DNA of 64,000 bases from Sialis fuliginosa (lineage: Eukaryota > Arthropoda > Insecta > Megaloptera > Sialidae), in assembly GCA_961205875.1 (NCBI GenBank), contig OY540812.1, forward strand, positions 14,384,001 to 14,448,000, given 5' to 3'. Below the pieces are notes generated by a model that saw nothing but the letters and a program-made list of their open reading frames with translations, ran no database searches and was not told the origin of the DNA. Each line of letters begins with the position of its first letter. Within the stretch, counting starts at the first letter, position 1. A program made the translations under genes and the position numbers. Positions 36,877 to 49,727 of this stretch are shown here, one piece after another.

Positions 36877-38030
36877 AATTAATAAGCACTAGTCAACTAG
36901 TGTGAGTGCTTTATAATTATTTTTTTTCGAATTTTTATTTTGTTTTGAAGACCACTAGTTTAACCCAAACAAAATATAATGTTTGAAATTCATTTATCTG
37001 ACAAATTGTATGGTTATATGATGTGTTTATTCTATAGATATATTTCTAGCATTTCAAAATAAAATTGTTGATAACAATGATACAATTACATATAAATAAT
37101 GAATCTTTTGTCCGTCTTGTAATATTTCACTATCGAATTAAACACATCTTACATAATAATCAATCAACCCTAAATAGATAAATCTACTCATTCACTGAAC
37201 AATGGAGACAGGAGCATTCGCTCGCCATAATATCGATGCAATAAAAGGATAAGTGGAAAATAAAAATGTCTTTAAGATGTTTGGGTCGGAAGAAGAAAAA
37301 CTTGAAGGAACAAAAGACATAATCGTTTCTTTTGTTTTTGTTGTCAAAGTTTTTATATTTTTTTATAATCGGAGGTAATATAAACTTCGATGTTATTATT
37401 TGAAAAATGTTTTTTTTTGTGATGTTAAAAAAGAATGAAGCCTTTGACTAAATGCAGGATATTATAAATCGTATTGGAAAATGACAATTCTTTTTTAATA
37501 TTCATTAAATTAATACAAAAATAAATGATTAATTAATTAATGTCTATAATTCTGTTACAAAATGTCTAGTCTGTAGCAAATAATTTTATTAAAATAAGAA
37601 TCAGAGTGTTTACAAAGTACAGTGTCATAGACAGCATAGTTTGTCACCTTATAGGCAAGTTTTTATTTTAATTTTACTTGATGCATTTTATTATTATACC
37701 TACTGGCAATAAAAAGAATTAACATTCTATTAAAATATACTATCAAATCGAAATACCTTTTGATGTATTCTTTAATGTAGTATATTTTACGAGTTTTGTT
37801 ACTTCTGGAATATGAAGAAATAAAGTCAAAAGTCTTACAGTGAATATTGAATACATAATGAAAGGGAAACTACAATTTTTATACCTTTCCTCTCGTAGTA
37901 ACTGAACTAAGAGCATTTGAGAACACAAATTATACGTTTTGATACTTTATTTGTTTTGTATTCATTCCGAAAACACAACAATGGTGCGGTGCAAAGATAT
38001 TGTCGCAATAAATTCGGACCGTCCTGTACG
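36877..38030. other. AT-rich gene-free stretch
   Basis: No gene, RNA gene or repeat recognised. Confidence 0.35.
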
Positions 38031-38250
38031 AGAATCACGTACAATCACACAAAGAAGCACCTGCCAGTGTATGACCGACCAGGCAGCGGCAACAGCGGGT
38101 CGAGGGGTCCTGGAATCGATGCGGGGTAAAGCTCCTGTAGGATGCCACCGGCTCTCCTCTCTCGCGCGCACTGTTGCCCAGCAACCGGCCCGATCAATAC
38201 AGCTTTTTCCCTTTCATGGTACACAATGCGACCGGCTGAATTTATAAGAT
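38031..38250. promoter_or_regulatory. GC-rich island with a consensus RFX X-box
   Basis: A CpG-rich block in AT-rich surroundings. GTTGCCCAGCAAC at 38173-38185 fits the RFX X-box consensus (RYYNYY, one spacer base, RRNRAC) exactly. Open frames cross the island on both strands (37917-38129, 37939-38247, 37962-38171), but none shows a domain and frames do not agree with neighbouring splice signals. I read it as a regulatory island. An unrecognised exon cannot be fully excluded. Confidence 0.4.
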
Positions 38251-39280
38251 AAAACAGCCGAACGAGAATTTGTTTGTAGTGGATATTATGTTTAAATGTA
38301 CATGTATCAAATAAATTATTATTCTAAGGTTCTGGGGATAATTATGTGATGTGGAATTATAAACTGATACTTGGAATGCTCATCAAAATATCTTGTTAAC
38401 AATTCCAAGAAATTTCTGTATTGTAATAATGCGATGATGTTTTGTCAAGAATTTGTGTGTACAATTATTATGGATACCTGTATTATTTGTTATATCATTC
38501 TTTGAAAATTATTGTTTAAACACTCTACATTTATAGGTCTACATACATATAAAACATTACATTATTACATTTTATAATATCATTACACGTTAAATTTACT
38601 CTATGTATTATGTAATTTTACAAAATTTTAATACAGAATTTACATTATGTCTATCTGTCTATCATAACCATCTAGCCACAGAACAGTTTGACCTATAAAG
38701 TTGAGATTCGCATAATTATAGATATTAGTAAATGGTGGACCAACAATTTAGATTTAGACCAACTGTTCTTCGTTTGACAAATGTTTAAAAAAATCGTAAA
38801 CGTATTTTTTCTCTGTCCATATCTCCGAAAATAATAGTGAGAAAATTCTGAAGAAAATTGGGAATATGTTTAATGATACCGAGATAAAAAGAAAATTATC
38901 GGTATTTACCGCACTACGTTTTTTTTTTTTTAATACATAATTCGTAATTATAATCTAAACTGATCATTTTTTAAGGTTTTAAATTTTATGTAATCTAGTG
39001 TCCATGTGTTCATTAGTGAAATTCAAAATAAAATAATTGAATAAATTGAAAAATTGTATGATACAAAACACGTGCACACAAGATTCGACTCGCACTTCAC
39101 AATTTTTGAAGTTATACTATGCATTTGAAACTTAAATTGTATATATTTGTCCCATCATTTGTAAAAATCATAAAAAAATAATACTGCACATTAGTATTGT
39201 TTATTGGTACAATTAATTATGTAAGAAAAATATACCTACACGTTAACAGAGAAATAAAATGTAAAGAATTAAATACCGGG
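38251..39280. other. AT-rich gene-free stretch
   Basis: Nothing recognised. Confidence 0.35.
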
Positions 39281-39550
39281 TGGTCTTTTTATCTCGAAAA
39301 GTAAGGTTTATCAGAGAAAATGTTTGGTACAAAAGGTTCAGGGTTAGGAGGGAGAAAACTAATGAAGGTAAAAATTTTGACTTTGAGTAGAGATTTTAAG
39401 GTCATTTTAAGATTAACTTCATTTTTTTAATAAAAACCTATTTCTTTTTTTGTATATTCGTATTTTACAATAAAAGAAACAACTTTTAAAAAATTAATTG
39501 AAATTTTTTTTCCCTAAAATTGAGGTTTTTGAAAAAACTTTTCAGACATA
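39281..39550 (+). repeat. Decayed half-copy related to the 21701-22537 palindrome
   Basis: Phrases match the left arm of the palindromic element in order: CCGGGTGG for the end, TATCTCGAAAAGTAAG, GGTCATTTTAAGATTAACTT, ATAAAAACCTATTTCTTTTT and TGTATATTCGTATTTTAC. Divergence is high and no right arm is found, so this is an old solo arm. Confidence 0.45.
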
Positions 39551-41674
39551 GAGCACTCGATTTTTTTAATAGAAATTTCAGAAGAAAAACTTGTTTTCAT
39601 CGATTTAAAAAATAACATATACAAATTACATAATCTTTATGATAATAATTTTTAAACTAATAGGTATATTTCATAAACAATAGTTTTTTCAGTTAAAATA
39701 CCAACTATATTATACCATATTTACGACATATTTACTGATTTTATGTTAAACAAAGACACAATATCTTCAGTTTATCGCAATCACATTTTGTTTCTTTATT
39801 CATCCAATCCTATAAGCTCTTAATTTATATTTTGTACACTGTAAAAGAAAGACAGACGATAGCTCTTCAACGATGCTGTGCATTTGCTATCTCTTGTTAT
39901 AATATAAACAGATTGTACATTGTGTTAATAATTTTCGTAAAAATTTGAGTTTGTATTGGGTCTCATACTATGCAGGTTTCTTAATATTGTAATAAAATAC
40001 ACCGTGGCTACCCCTTAATACTTTCGTCTCGTCTTTTATAGCTTTGCCCCACATTATAATGTGTTTTTTTAACTAAACTCCTCCCAATGGATATTTAAAA
40101 GTTAGAAACTTATTACGGATAGGTTGAGATTTTGTAATAAAGGAAAATGTATTTTCAGTTTTTCATTTATATTTTTGTTTTATTCATTATCCTGTATTTT
40201 TTTCCCAACTTTGTATATTTAACGTAATTACTACAAAAACCATTGTTATTGTCGCGTAATAACTTATGTAATTTCAGAAAATGTTTTGAGTTTTTAATGT
40301 TGTTTGTAAGGTGTAAAATAATCAAATCATATTTTCATTGTAAAGTTTTTAGTTGGATAATTTTTACTAGAAATTCCCAGCGAGCGGCTTCACCCGCGTT
40401 TGTTTCGACATCAAAAGTTTTTCCTTTATAAATATTTTATTAGTAAATCAAATATATTTCATTTTATTACATTATATTCAATTTTAATATTATTTCTTAT
40501 GATTGCTAAAAATATTATATAAATAATTTTTTTAATAAATAGCGTCACCACCGGTTTAGCTAAAAATGGTGACGCAGTCATAACTCTTACTAGAGTATCT
40601 CTACGTTAGGAGTATCTTTTTTCTATGACGTAGGCACCCATTAGGAAGAGATTTTCTTAAATTCAACCTAAGATAATAAAAGGGTGGTAACCAGTTTTTT
40701 ATTTTATTTTGATACGTTTATCAGCATAAATGCTTACGAGTATTTTATAAATATGAATTTTAGGCAACATACTTAACTATTAACATAAGAATACACGTGT
40801 ATCACAATTTCCCCTGAACGGGGTACAAAAAATGTTCCTGACAAGCGGACCACTAATATTTATAATATGTTTATTACAAAATATTATATATATATTTTTA
40901 AATTGACCAACTCTAATTCAATTTTTTATCTATAGTTTAAACTGTTGTATTTTAGACTTATTTTTTTAAACAGTGAGTCCGATAAAAATCGGAGTTTTCA
41001 TATCAAGTCAGAAGAAACAAATATACAGACAAAAATTTCAATGAAATATACAAATAATGATAAAATAACGTAATAGCATCAATACAGGCACTCTTAATAC
41101 TGGTAATGTCTTATTTTACTCATCCTATTGAATATTTATTAACACACTAATTATAAGATAAAACGGATGTCAGTTTTAGATATTCCGTATATAAAGTAAG
41201 TAAACAAACTGTGACAAGAGCCATATAACGGTTAAGCACTCATTTGAAAGACATATAAAACATGTACTCGCACGCGCGCTTTTTACATAGCGCCTACACC
41301 ATGTAAGTGTTGGGGCGGTTTCTCCCTACACCTGGAGCACCGACACCCACTGTTCGCATTTGACAGCCACTCATCAAATGCCATTGGCGACATGAGCACC
41401 AGACAGTGGCGGTGTGTCAGATCTTATACAATTTACTTTTTTAAGTTATGAATGTTATATTAGGTATATGCATTTTATAAATCTTTAATCTTATCCTATA
41501 CTTTTAATTGTAAACTGTTTTATTTTGCAATCAGAGTTCTCGTCAATGTTTTCCACCAATCCAGCAATCCAGTAAAAAGAAACAAGCTACTTGCGCACTG
41601 CGATCTGTTTATTGTAATACCACCTGATGCTTAACTTCATTTGATATACTAGCACCAATTTTAAATTATTACTA
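39551..41674. other. Gene-free stretch
   Basis: Mostly AT-rich. A less AT-rich patch at about 41270-41425, with CACCTG and repeated CATTTGACAGCC/CATCAAATGCC strings, has no ORF and is a candidate noncoding element. A Helitron-like end lies at 40366-40402, listed separately. Confidence 0.3.
40366..40402 (-). mobile_element. Helitron-like 3' terminus (fragment)
   Basis: On the minus strand this reads GCGGGTGAAGCCGC, a short hairpin, followed by TCGCTGGGAATTTCTAGT. The CTAG end preceded by a GC hairpin is the canonical Helitron 3' arrangement, and similar ends are common in insects. The 5' end was not located. Confidence 0.4.
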
Positions 41675-41675
41675 T

Positions 41676-42130
41676 AAGGTACTGGCACCAGTCTTGGATA
41701 TGACCCCAGTAATGGTTATTTTTTAATTAAATATACTGAATTAGAAATATTTATTGATATTTGATTACTACCATTTCTGAATATTAATCTATATACATTT
41801 AACTGTCTTATAGCGTGATTTGATGACAATCGACCAATAGGTATCAAAATGGTGGACATTTAAACTAATTATTAATATAATTAAAATTTATTTATTAACT
41901 ATTATTATATTATCATAGCAACTGCTTTACATTCTTTCAAATTTGACGATTCGTTATTTTATATCTTTTGTGTCGTAGTACTTATCATTTTGTAATCATT
42001 AGCAAGTGTCCATCACTGCGTGTTCATTACTACTTTTACTTTATCCATCACTGGAGAAAAAACATAAACAAAATAAGAGGCTATAATTAAAAAAAAACTA
42101 TATTTGCGGACTTTGGTAATTAAATCGATT
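41676..42130 (-). repeat. TA-flanked MITE, family R4, truncated copy
   Basis: Begins AGGTACTGGCACCAGTCTTG. It then matches the interior of 16226-16798 in reverse orientation, including GTGTCGTAGTACTTATCATT and TATATTTGCGGACTTTGG. The second terminal repeat is absent; similarity stops near 42130. Confidence 0.65.
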
Positions 42131-43311
42131 AATTTAGCTTGGCCAACGTTCACTAATTTCTACTTATTGTAAGCCATATTTTACTTATTGAATTTTTAAC
42201 TCATCACAAGTGTTTAAAATTTTTACGGAATATACATATACTCAAGACAACAGAACGCTAAACATCAGTTTAAATTTTCAGAGAAATAAAATCACATACA
42301 AAAAGTCATGTACCTACATTTCTTGTAAATATATCTTCATCTGTTATGAGGATACTTACGATCTCTTTTTGGTACTAGTCGTTAAATTTGTTATATCAAC
42401 ATTCAAAGCATCAGTACATGTAATTTCCTTTTGACTTTCTTGCTCCTACAAAACGGCCGCTACTGAGAACATTACTTTCTCAAGTACGGTCACAGAAAGG
42501 TGTCTCTTTCCTAAACTTTGCATTAATATTTATGAAGGATGACTTTGTAACAAAGTAAGGAATAATTTAAGTTTAAATGTTTCTTTTTCTAGCGTTTACT
42601 TATGATAAATATAAATGTTAGGTAAAGAAGAAAGCTGAAAAGGACTTTGAGTTTGACTTCAAAAAAAGTTTTGAAGCCTTGAATGATTTTATTTGATATT
42701 CTGTTTTGCCAATTTTTCACATTGGAATAGAGAAAGTGAATTAATTTTGTCCTTTATTTGTACGAAAAAATACATCATTATTTATTTACTGATGACAACA
42801 TATGTTATTATTATACAGATATAATTAATTCATTAATTAATTGCAGAAAATAGTATACCTTAAATTAAGCCAGAGCAGCCAAAGCTCAAATTTTATCTAA
42901 ATGAAACTGAATGTTCACTTAAAACCAACATCTCTAAATCTGTACGTCTAAAAGTTACCTAAGCTTTTAACTGTTTTCAAATTTTTTTTTACAAAAACAA
43001 GTGCACAATCAATTCTACAACTAAGGTAAAAGTTATTCTGGCGCTGATCGCCTCAATTGTTAACTGTATTAATTTTATACACAATTCATGATATGCTATT
43101 TTCTATAATTTGGTAATAAAAAATAACCGAAGAGGAAATTTCAAATTAACAGTTTACGAATAGAAAAAAATAAAAATTTGTAAATTTTTAAATAACATCA
43201 ATTTCCTTATATTTCGTACAATCTACAATATAGATAGGTACATATATAATAATATATACTATGTAAATGAACTTCTTATTTAATAATTGTCAGAAAGTAA
43301 AATAGTTATTT
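42131..43311. other. AT-rich gene-free stretch
   Basis: The frame 42210-42434 has no domain. Nothing else recognised. Confidence 0.35.
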
Positions 43312-43313
43312 TA

Positions 43314-43684
43314 CTTAAGGGAAATTCCACTGATTTTTTGAAAGTTTTTCGTTAAAAAAATGTGAAATTTTCAAATAAAAAAAGCTTCCGTACGACGTTA
43401 AGGAATGGCATGAAGAATGATGTGGCAAAATTTAAGACGTATAGCTTGAAAACTCTTCGTTTAAAATCTTCCACCGTTTTGAAAAACGCGTTTAAAGTTA
43501 GCATGTAAGATGCGCTCTGCTTTGCCTTATATACATATCTTGCACGCAGCTGGTCGGCTCATTTTCTAAAAAAATCTGTAGCGACCGGAATAATTCGAAT
43601 GTCGTGATCAAAATTTAACACCATGTTTATGAAACTCCATATTTTTCGATAATGCAAAAAAATGCAGTGGAATGGCCCCTTAAG
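43314..43684. mobile_element. TA-flanked MITE, CTTAAGGG ends
   Basis: The left end CTTAAGGGAAATTCCACTG and the right end CAGTGGAATGGCCCCTTAAG are inverted, with TA on both sides (43312-43313, 43685-43686). Interior of about 330 bp has no ORF but is less AT-rich around 43430-43600. Palindromic CTTAAG makes the exact boundary ambiguous: a TTAA (piggyBac-type) target is an alternative to TA. Confidence 0.7.
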
Positions 43685-43686
43685 TA

Positions 43687-44126
43687 TTATAATAAGTTCA
43701 TACATATATAATCAGTACTATAAGTAAATAAACACAGCCATAAGCTCTAAAACTTGTGGGTCTGGTAATTTTGAACCCAATTCTAAGTTCCGATACGATA
43801 TGTAAACACAGAGAGTGTAAAAGTTACATAGAGCACAAACTTAGCTCTCGACCAATACAATTACCTACACAAAACTCAAACACAAGCTGTGTGTAAGTTG
43901 CCCTTGTGCTGTTGCACTTTCAGCCAGTATTAATTGTTACCTAACTTATTTATCACGAGTGCCCGTGTACGAGCTCTGGTGTTTATCACTGATGGTAGTG
44001 AAGTTTCAACACAACAGTTAGCTAAGTGGGGTCGAATATTATAGAAAAGAAAATTAGAATTTTAGGGTTGTGAAAAATAACATATTAAATTTTGTTTTTA
44101 ATTTAATTTTTGGATTTTATTGAGAA
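43687..44126. other. Gene-free stretch
   Basis: A moderately less AT-rich patch at about 43780-44010 with no ORF. Nothing recognised. Confidence 0.3.
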
Positions 44127-44906
44127 TATGTCTTGTCTTATGTTAATAATACATTTTTGCTTCCTCGCAATATCGAAGATACGAGAAGCTTTGTGATCGT
44201 TTTAGAATGAGACAAAAAAAGTGTTTTCCGATTTTAAAATTTTAAATTGATCTTTCCGTTTCAGGTCAAGTCAAACACTTTTCCTTTCGTGTCCGCCTGT
44301 CTGGCTGTGTGTGTGTGTGTGTGTGTCTGTCCTCTGAATCCTTGTCAGGCGCATAACTCATGAACAACTGAATCGATATTAATGAAACTTGGGTGGATGG
44401 TTGGGTCTGGTTTGAGGACGGTCTCATTTCAAAATCATCAAAATCGTATGTAAGAGAGAGAGATAACATCCCGAACTATTTATTTTTTCAAGATATATCA
44501 AGAACGACCCATGTAATTTTATAATATAGATTTACAACGTTTGTTGTAAAATATTCCCTTACAAAGATTTATCTCAATTTGGTTTAAAAAATCGGCATTT
44601 GATTTTTTTTATTTGATATTAACTTTGACATATTAAATATCATTTTGACGTTTGCATAAATTTAGATTTAGATTGAAATTGTCAAAAAATTAAAAACATA
44701 CGAAAAAATAATTAGGTGCGTCTTAAGAAAAATATATTATAGTATATTTTTTAGTAAAATTGTATAAAAATTAAAAGGTTAACCAATTCCAGACAATTTA
44801 TCTGAACACTATCGGTTTTTATTTAAATTGTTCAATAATAATTAACTACCTTTGGTGAATTTAGCACGAGGAAATACTGTGCATTTATAGTTGGCAGATG
44901 TTTTCC
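44127..44906 (+). repeat. Dispersed repeat R3, copy B
   Basis: Collinear with 60630-61741. Shared blocks include GCTTCCTC(G/A)CAATATCGAAG, a (GT)n or CTGT-type microsatellite at about 44305-44330, TCATGAACAACTGAATCGAT and TGGATGGTTGGGTCTGG. The 3' part carries GGTGAATTTAGCACGAGGAA. The microsatellite followed by an 'aactcatgaac-actgaa-cgat' block is a style seen in Helitron-derived repeats, but no terminus proves this. The minus-strand frame 44266-44469 is a repeat by-product and has a counterpart at 60754-60939. Confidence 0.7.
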
Positions 44907-45339
44907 GCTTTTTTTAGTTCCAGTTTGTTTTCAAAATCTAAAACTAATTCTTGTATGGAAGTGCATATTAGATAAAATTATAGTTGACGCAGAAGTATAA
45001 AATGTATTTAGTCATTTATTTTGTTTCAATTTTTAATATTTATTTTTTTGGCTCCTCTATTGCTAGATACAGTCAGTTATAACCAAACGTACACATCCTT
45101 CTTCCGATGTGGATATACTGGACTACTTATAAGACCCTTCAACTCACCGAGAGTTTCCTAAGATCATATTTATCTATGTATATTCCTTGCTGCATATTTT
45201 ACAATCAAAGGCAACAAAAATATTAATATTTATATCTACTGTTAAGATGAGTAAAAACAATCATGATTGCCCATTATAAAGCATGTAAAAAATATTCAAT
45301 TTCGTTTTACCTTATTACTGTAACATAAACTTATATATG
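44907..45339. other. Gene-free stretch
   Basis: AT-rich; nothing recognised. Confidence 0.35.
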
Positions 45340-45341
45340 TA

Positions 45342-45471
45342 CAGTGGCGCATTATGATGATTGGGAGTTAGGTTTATTGAAGCCCAAAACAAAATTAAAA
45401 AATATAAAAATAAGTGTTGGGTTAACTTTTTGCATTTTTGTTTTTAGTGCGTACTGAGTAATGCGCCACTG
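45342..45471. mobile_element. Small MITE, CAGTGGCGCATTA ends
   Basis: The 130-bp element begins CAGTGGCGCATTA and ends TAATGCGCCACTG, flanked by TA (45340-45341, 45472-45473). A right-end fragment of the same family is seen at 58251-58264 in intron 2 of the bHLH gene. hAT-like termini, but a clean 8-bp duplication is not visible. Confidence 0.7.
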
Positions 45472-45473
45472 TA

Positions 45474-48400
45474 TGTCTGTATCTGTACAATTATTATCAG
45501 AGAGCATAAATAACGTTATATCGCTATTTGAATTCCACCACCCTCATTCACGCTTTGTATATTCTCGCTATCACATATCAAAAATTAACGAATCTTTTTT
45601 AGTGCACTAAAAAAGTTTTTTTGTACAATCGTCAACATTTAACATAACTGTGACACCCCGTTTAATAATCTCTACTCTTTGCCATGGAAAAAAGTAAAAT
45701 CTATTATTAAAAATATAATTTGAATTTATTATATTAATAAATGCTAAATCTGCAACTATACTGGATAAATTATTCTAATTATCAAATACTCAAAGATTAG
45801 CATAGTATATGTATACAACATTACTATTGTAAGTACTATCGAAATGGTAGAAGATATTCTAGTGTACATGAAGCCACTAACACCGCCCGGATCGTTAGCT
45901 ATGATTATCAGTACATGTTGTCTTATCTGAAATTAGCTCGTAATTGAATAAACATGCTAAACAGCCCGGCACAGAATGAGCTCGGGACAAACGGAGTTGA
46001 ACGTATACTACACTGCATTGGTTCCAATTTTCACCACCGCTGGGACACTAAATACAGTGGCGGAACACGGATTTTATGTAAACGCAATTGTATTTAAAAT
46101 ATATGGTAATAAATTGATTAATTTACACACATTAAAACTAGTAGTTTAAATAGAATGATACCACAGAAAGACAGAATGTAATATTTTTACTAATTTATTG
46201 GGTGAAAATAAGAAGTCAACTTTTGACTCCGAATATGTTGGTCGCAGGGCATTCTTTTTTCGAACAGTATGTATAAAATATTTGGTCAAATGTCACCTAC
46301 AATTGTATTTTATTCCAATGTGCTTCTATAATTGTTTTATGCCTATAAATGATGATATTTATAAATTCTGTTCCGGAGTTCTCTAAAAATCAACTACTTC
46401 TCATAATTATGAATATTAAAATGGTGTTTTTGAGTATCCTTGTTACAAACTAAATTACAGTACAAAAGATAACCTATAACTTAGGTTAACGAAATGTTAA
46501 TACGTAGTTAAAGCGCGTTGAATCCCCACACACAGTAAGAGTGCGTTCACACGACGTACCGATTATTTCCCGTAACGTTTTTTTTTCGCGAGCTTTTTTA
46601 CCCTCATGTTTACTCTAGGCAACATATGGATCGAAATCAAGCAATGTTAACTTAGATAGTGTAAGATGAACGGAATTACAAAATTTATTTTGGTTTTAAA
46701 ATCAAATATTTACAAGCAACATGTGGCTCGTGAGACACGCATCGAATGCCACTGTTCTATATCAACAGTGGTATTATGTATAATTTTATTTATATTATAC
46801 AATATGTTAATATATTTTTTGGTGTGGGCCGTGAATTACATTACAACAAAAAAATTCTCAGTATAAGGATATGCAATAGTCCTTTTGATATCATCTAGGT
46901 ACGCCATTGTTTAGATCACATTTATTGCTTTATCTTTCGTAGGCAATATTGTGGTTTGCTGAAATTGCATATACTACCAAAATATTTTGTGGTTCCAGTA
47001 AAAAAAAAGAAAGAAACACATTCGTTTGTTTAGAAATTCGGTTTAATAATATATTTCATTACAATGATTACTTTATATAGGCGAATTTGTCTATTGTTTA
47101 TCTACTTTAGTTTTAAACTCAAGATTACATAGAAATTAGAAAATTTTGAAGTAATATAAATTATGTAATCAAGAGAGGAAATACACAGTTATCAGTTACC
47201 CTATATATTTATGTCTATTCTAATACAGGTATATTAGTTATTATTAAAAATGATGTATTTTAAACAAAACGTTAATACAATTTATTATCCTCGTATTTTT
47301 CATTGTTCAGATACAGCTTTTGCTCGAATTGGATAGTATTATCGTAAGCTTCGTTTTCATTTAGAAATATGAGCTGTTTGTATTTGAAACGTACAAACTA
47401 ATTTCTTTTAAAGCACACTAGATCCTCATCGATTGTTTTACCGAGCAGATTTTCTGTTATTATAGATAAAATAAAACGTTCTAGCCAGTAATAACGGGTA
47501 AAAGATAAATATTTTTATATTAAAGAAGTTCAAGTTATTCTGTTCTTATTTTAACACTGATTCTTTAAAAAAAACAAACAAAAAACGTTTTTCTCTAATA
47601 ATTAGAATAAGAACAGAATAAACTGAACTCCATTAATATTGTAGGCCCTTTATAGTGTGAAGGGGTTTTAAAATCTAGATATATCTTATTATTATTTTAA
47701 TCAATCAATAAAAGGTAACGAATTATCATTCTCTATGAAATATACAAAAATTCCGTTTTTTAATTATTACAATTTTATTTATGTTCAATCACGTAAATAA
47801 ATAAAAATCTATATATACAAAAGTATTTTTATATTATTTTTTAAGCATATGGAAAGACACAGTCAGGTGAGTTTCCCCAAGCTTTATTGAAATGTACTAT
47901 GTAGGATGTACATATTATGTGTAAGAATGTAAGTAGGTACATACAAACATTTCAAAGAAATTTTTTTCTGGAAATATTTGTAAAATTCCTTCTTAGAAAT
48001 TGTGTCTTCATGAGAAATATATAGACATGTTGTATACGTGTACCTAATATGTTGAATTCGCAGAAATGGAAAAAGTAATATTCTCTTATTACAATTTTTA
48101 CAAATACGTTAATATAGTATTTATTTATATCCGTACATGCCTGTGGTAGAACATATTCAAATACTTATTATTTTTCTTATTATTTTTTAAACTTATAGTT
48201 TGTATTTGTATACTCGTATGTTTAAAGTTTAAACCAAACCTTTTTTTTAGATTTTTTTCCACAAAGAATAAATAACTTATGGAGAAAAAAAATTTAAAAA
48301 TAGCATTTTGAAGTTGAAACTCTGTACTTCCAAATGGCATTAAGACACTATCTAAAAAAAATTATATCCAATTCATCTTAACAAAATGTCATTTTTTTAA

Positions 48401-49062
48401 TCATTTTTTTGCTTATAACTCTGAAAAACGAATAAAATTTTAATTTTCAAAAAAATTATCTGTATGTATGTACATACAATCATTTTTACCATAATTATAG
48501 AAGATTAAATATTGTCTTTGTTTTCTATAAATATTTTGATCCCTTCATTCTTTTATTGAGTGTATAACATTGATCTTGCAATTTTATACCCCATATAATA
48601 TATTAACATTGTAAACGAACCGTAACTACACATTTAATATTCGATATCAATTTATTCAAATACGTATACTTACTTTATTGTATTACATTAACAATTTATC
48701 ATTGTTCCATACAAAATATATTCACGAACATTCTCTGCTGTACTTAAAGAACTATAGAGCATGTTGGAACTGGTAACAGACGTGACTTATCTCTCTGAAC
48801 TCTCCATAAAAAGTAAATAGTGAAATAAATGAGAGGTGGCTACGGTTATACATAACTTCACACGGTACAGTCATTATGTTCCCTCGAGCAGTAGTGGCGT
48901 CGTTTACTGGACATTACGACCCATTTGTCCACACGGGAAACTTATGTACAGGAAGTCAACCAATGGTCACATACAGTGTCTTGATTTTCTTTCAATATTT
49001 ACACTGTGAAAATAAAATGTTGCTCGCGGATATTTTGAGTAGATTTTGGATTATTATAAATA
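45474..49062. other. Gene-free stretch
   Basis: AT-rich. Less AT-rich patches at about 45840-46060 and 48720-48990 have no domain-bearing ORF. The frame 48876-49169 runs into the MITE at 49066. Frames at 46198-46386, 46666-46866 and 48125-48340 show no domain. Confidence 0.3.
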
Positions 49063-49065
49063 TAA

Positions 49066-49351
49066 TGTCCGGTATTATTAAGGAGCTCGCAAAATTTGCT
49101 AGCTTGCAAGCATTATCAAATGGGGTATTAATTCTGTATAAGTATCTATGGATTAGCTATGGAATTTAGAGCAGTGATACTTCAAGTAATTGTAACACAG
49201 TCGGCGAATTTGACCGTACAAAATAATTTTCATAATATCACCACTGTTTACCTACAACGTGTGCGTGAAACTTATCTTCAACATCCTACAAGAGAACTGT
49301 CATATAAGTGATTCCTCATTCAGTTTGCAAGCTTCTTTATAATACCGGATA
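49066..49351. mobile_element. PIF/Harbinger-like MITE, TGTCCGGTATTAT ends, copy 1
   Basis: Starts TGTCCGGTATTATTAAGGAG and ends TTTATAATACCGGATA, flanked on both sides by TAA (49063-49065, 49352-49354), the target duplication expected for PIF/Harbinger. Inner sequence matches the copy at 59819-60104 in the opposite orientation, including TAGCTATGGAATTTAGAGCA. No ORF. Confidence 0.8.
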
Positions 49352-49389
49352 TAAGGCTTAGAAATATAAGATTAATTACCTATATGTCA

Positions 49390-49719
49390 CAGGGCCGTAA
49401 CTAGTACCGGGGCAGCCGTCCCACTACAATTTATTGCCCACAAGCTATCAACGAGTCAATTTTTATTTTTAAATGTGTTTTTTAGCCGTTTTGATTTGGA
49501 ACTTGTCACACTTACATATTTATAATCATAAAGAATATGTTTTTATTAATCGTTGAAATAAAAGTACTAATAGTGTTTTTTAGGTTATGTAATAAAATTA
49601 TAAGATTTTAATTTTTTTCGAAAATAGTCACATACATAAAAATTGATCAAAATTTGTTTATAAGAGGCCCCTCGATCACTTGCTGCACCGGGGTCCTAGT
49701 GCCTCTAGTTACGGCCCTG
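49390..49719. mobile_element. hAT MITE, CAGGGCCGTAACTAG ends
   Basis: Left end CAGGGCCGTAACTAG and right end CTAGTTACGGCCCTG are perfect inverses over 15 bp. Flanking octamers ATATGTCA (49382-49389) and ATATGTTA (49720-49727) match at seven of eight positions, supporting a hAT 8-bp duplication. The 330-bp interior is noncoding and AT-rich. Confidence 0.85.
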
Positions 49720-49727
49720 ATATGTTA

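Noticed and set aside
37917-38247. Possible exon in the GC-rich island at 38 kb
   Set aside because: Three conflicting frames, no domain and no convincing acceptor/donor pair. A regulatory island with an X-box explains it better, although an exon is not strictly excluded.
44266-44469. Minus-strand frame resembling the one at 60754-60939, as if a conserved protein
   Set aside because: Both fall in copies of dispersed repeat R3 and include its microsatellite; the similarity is that of the repeat.
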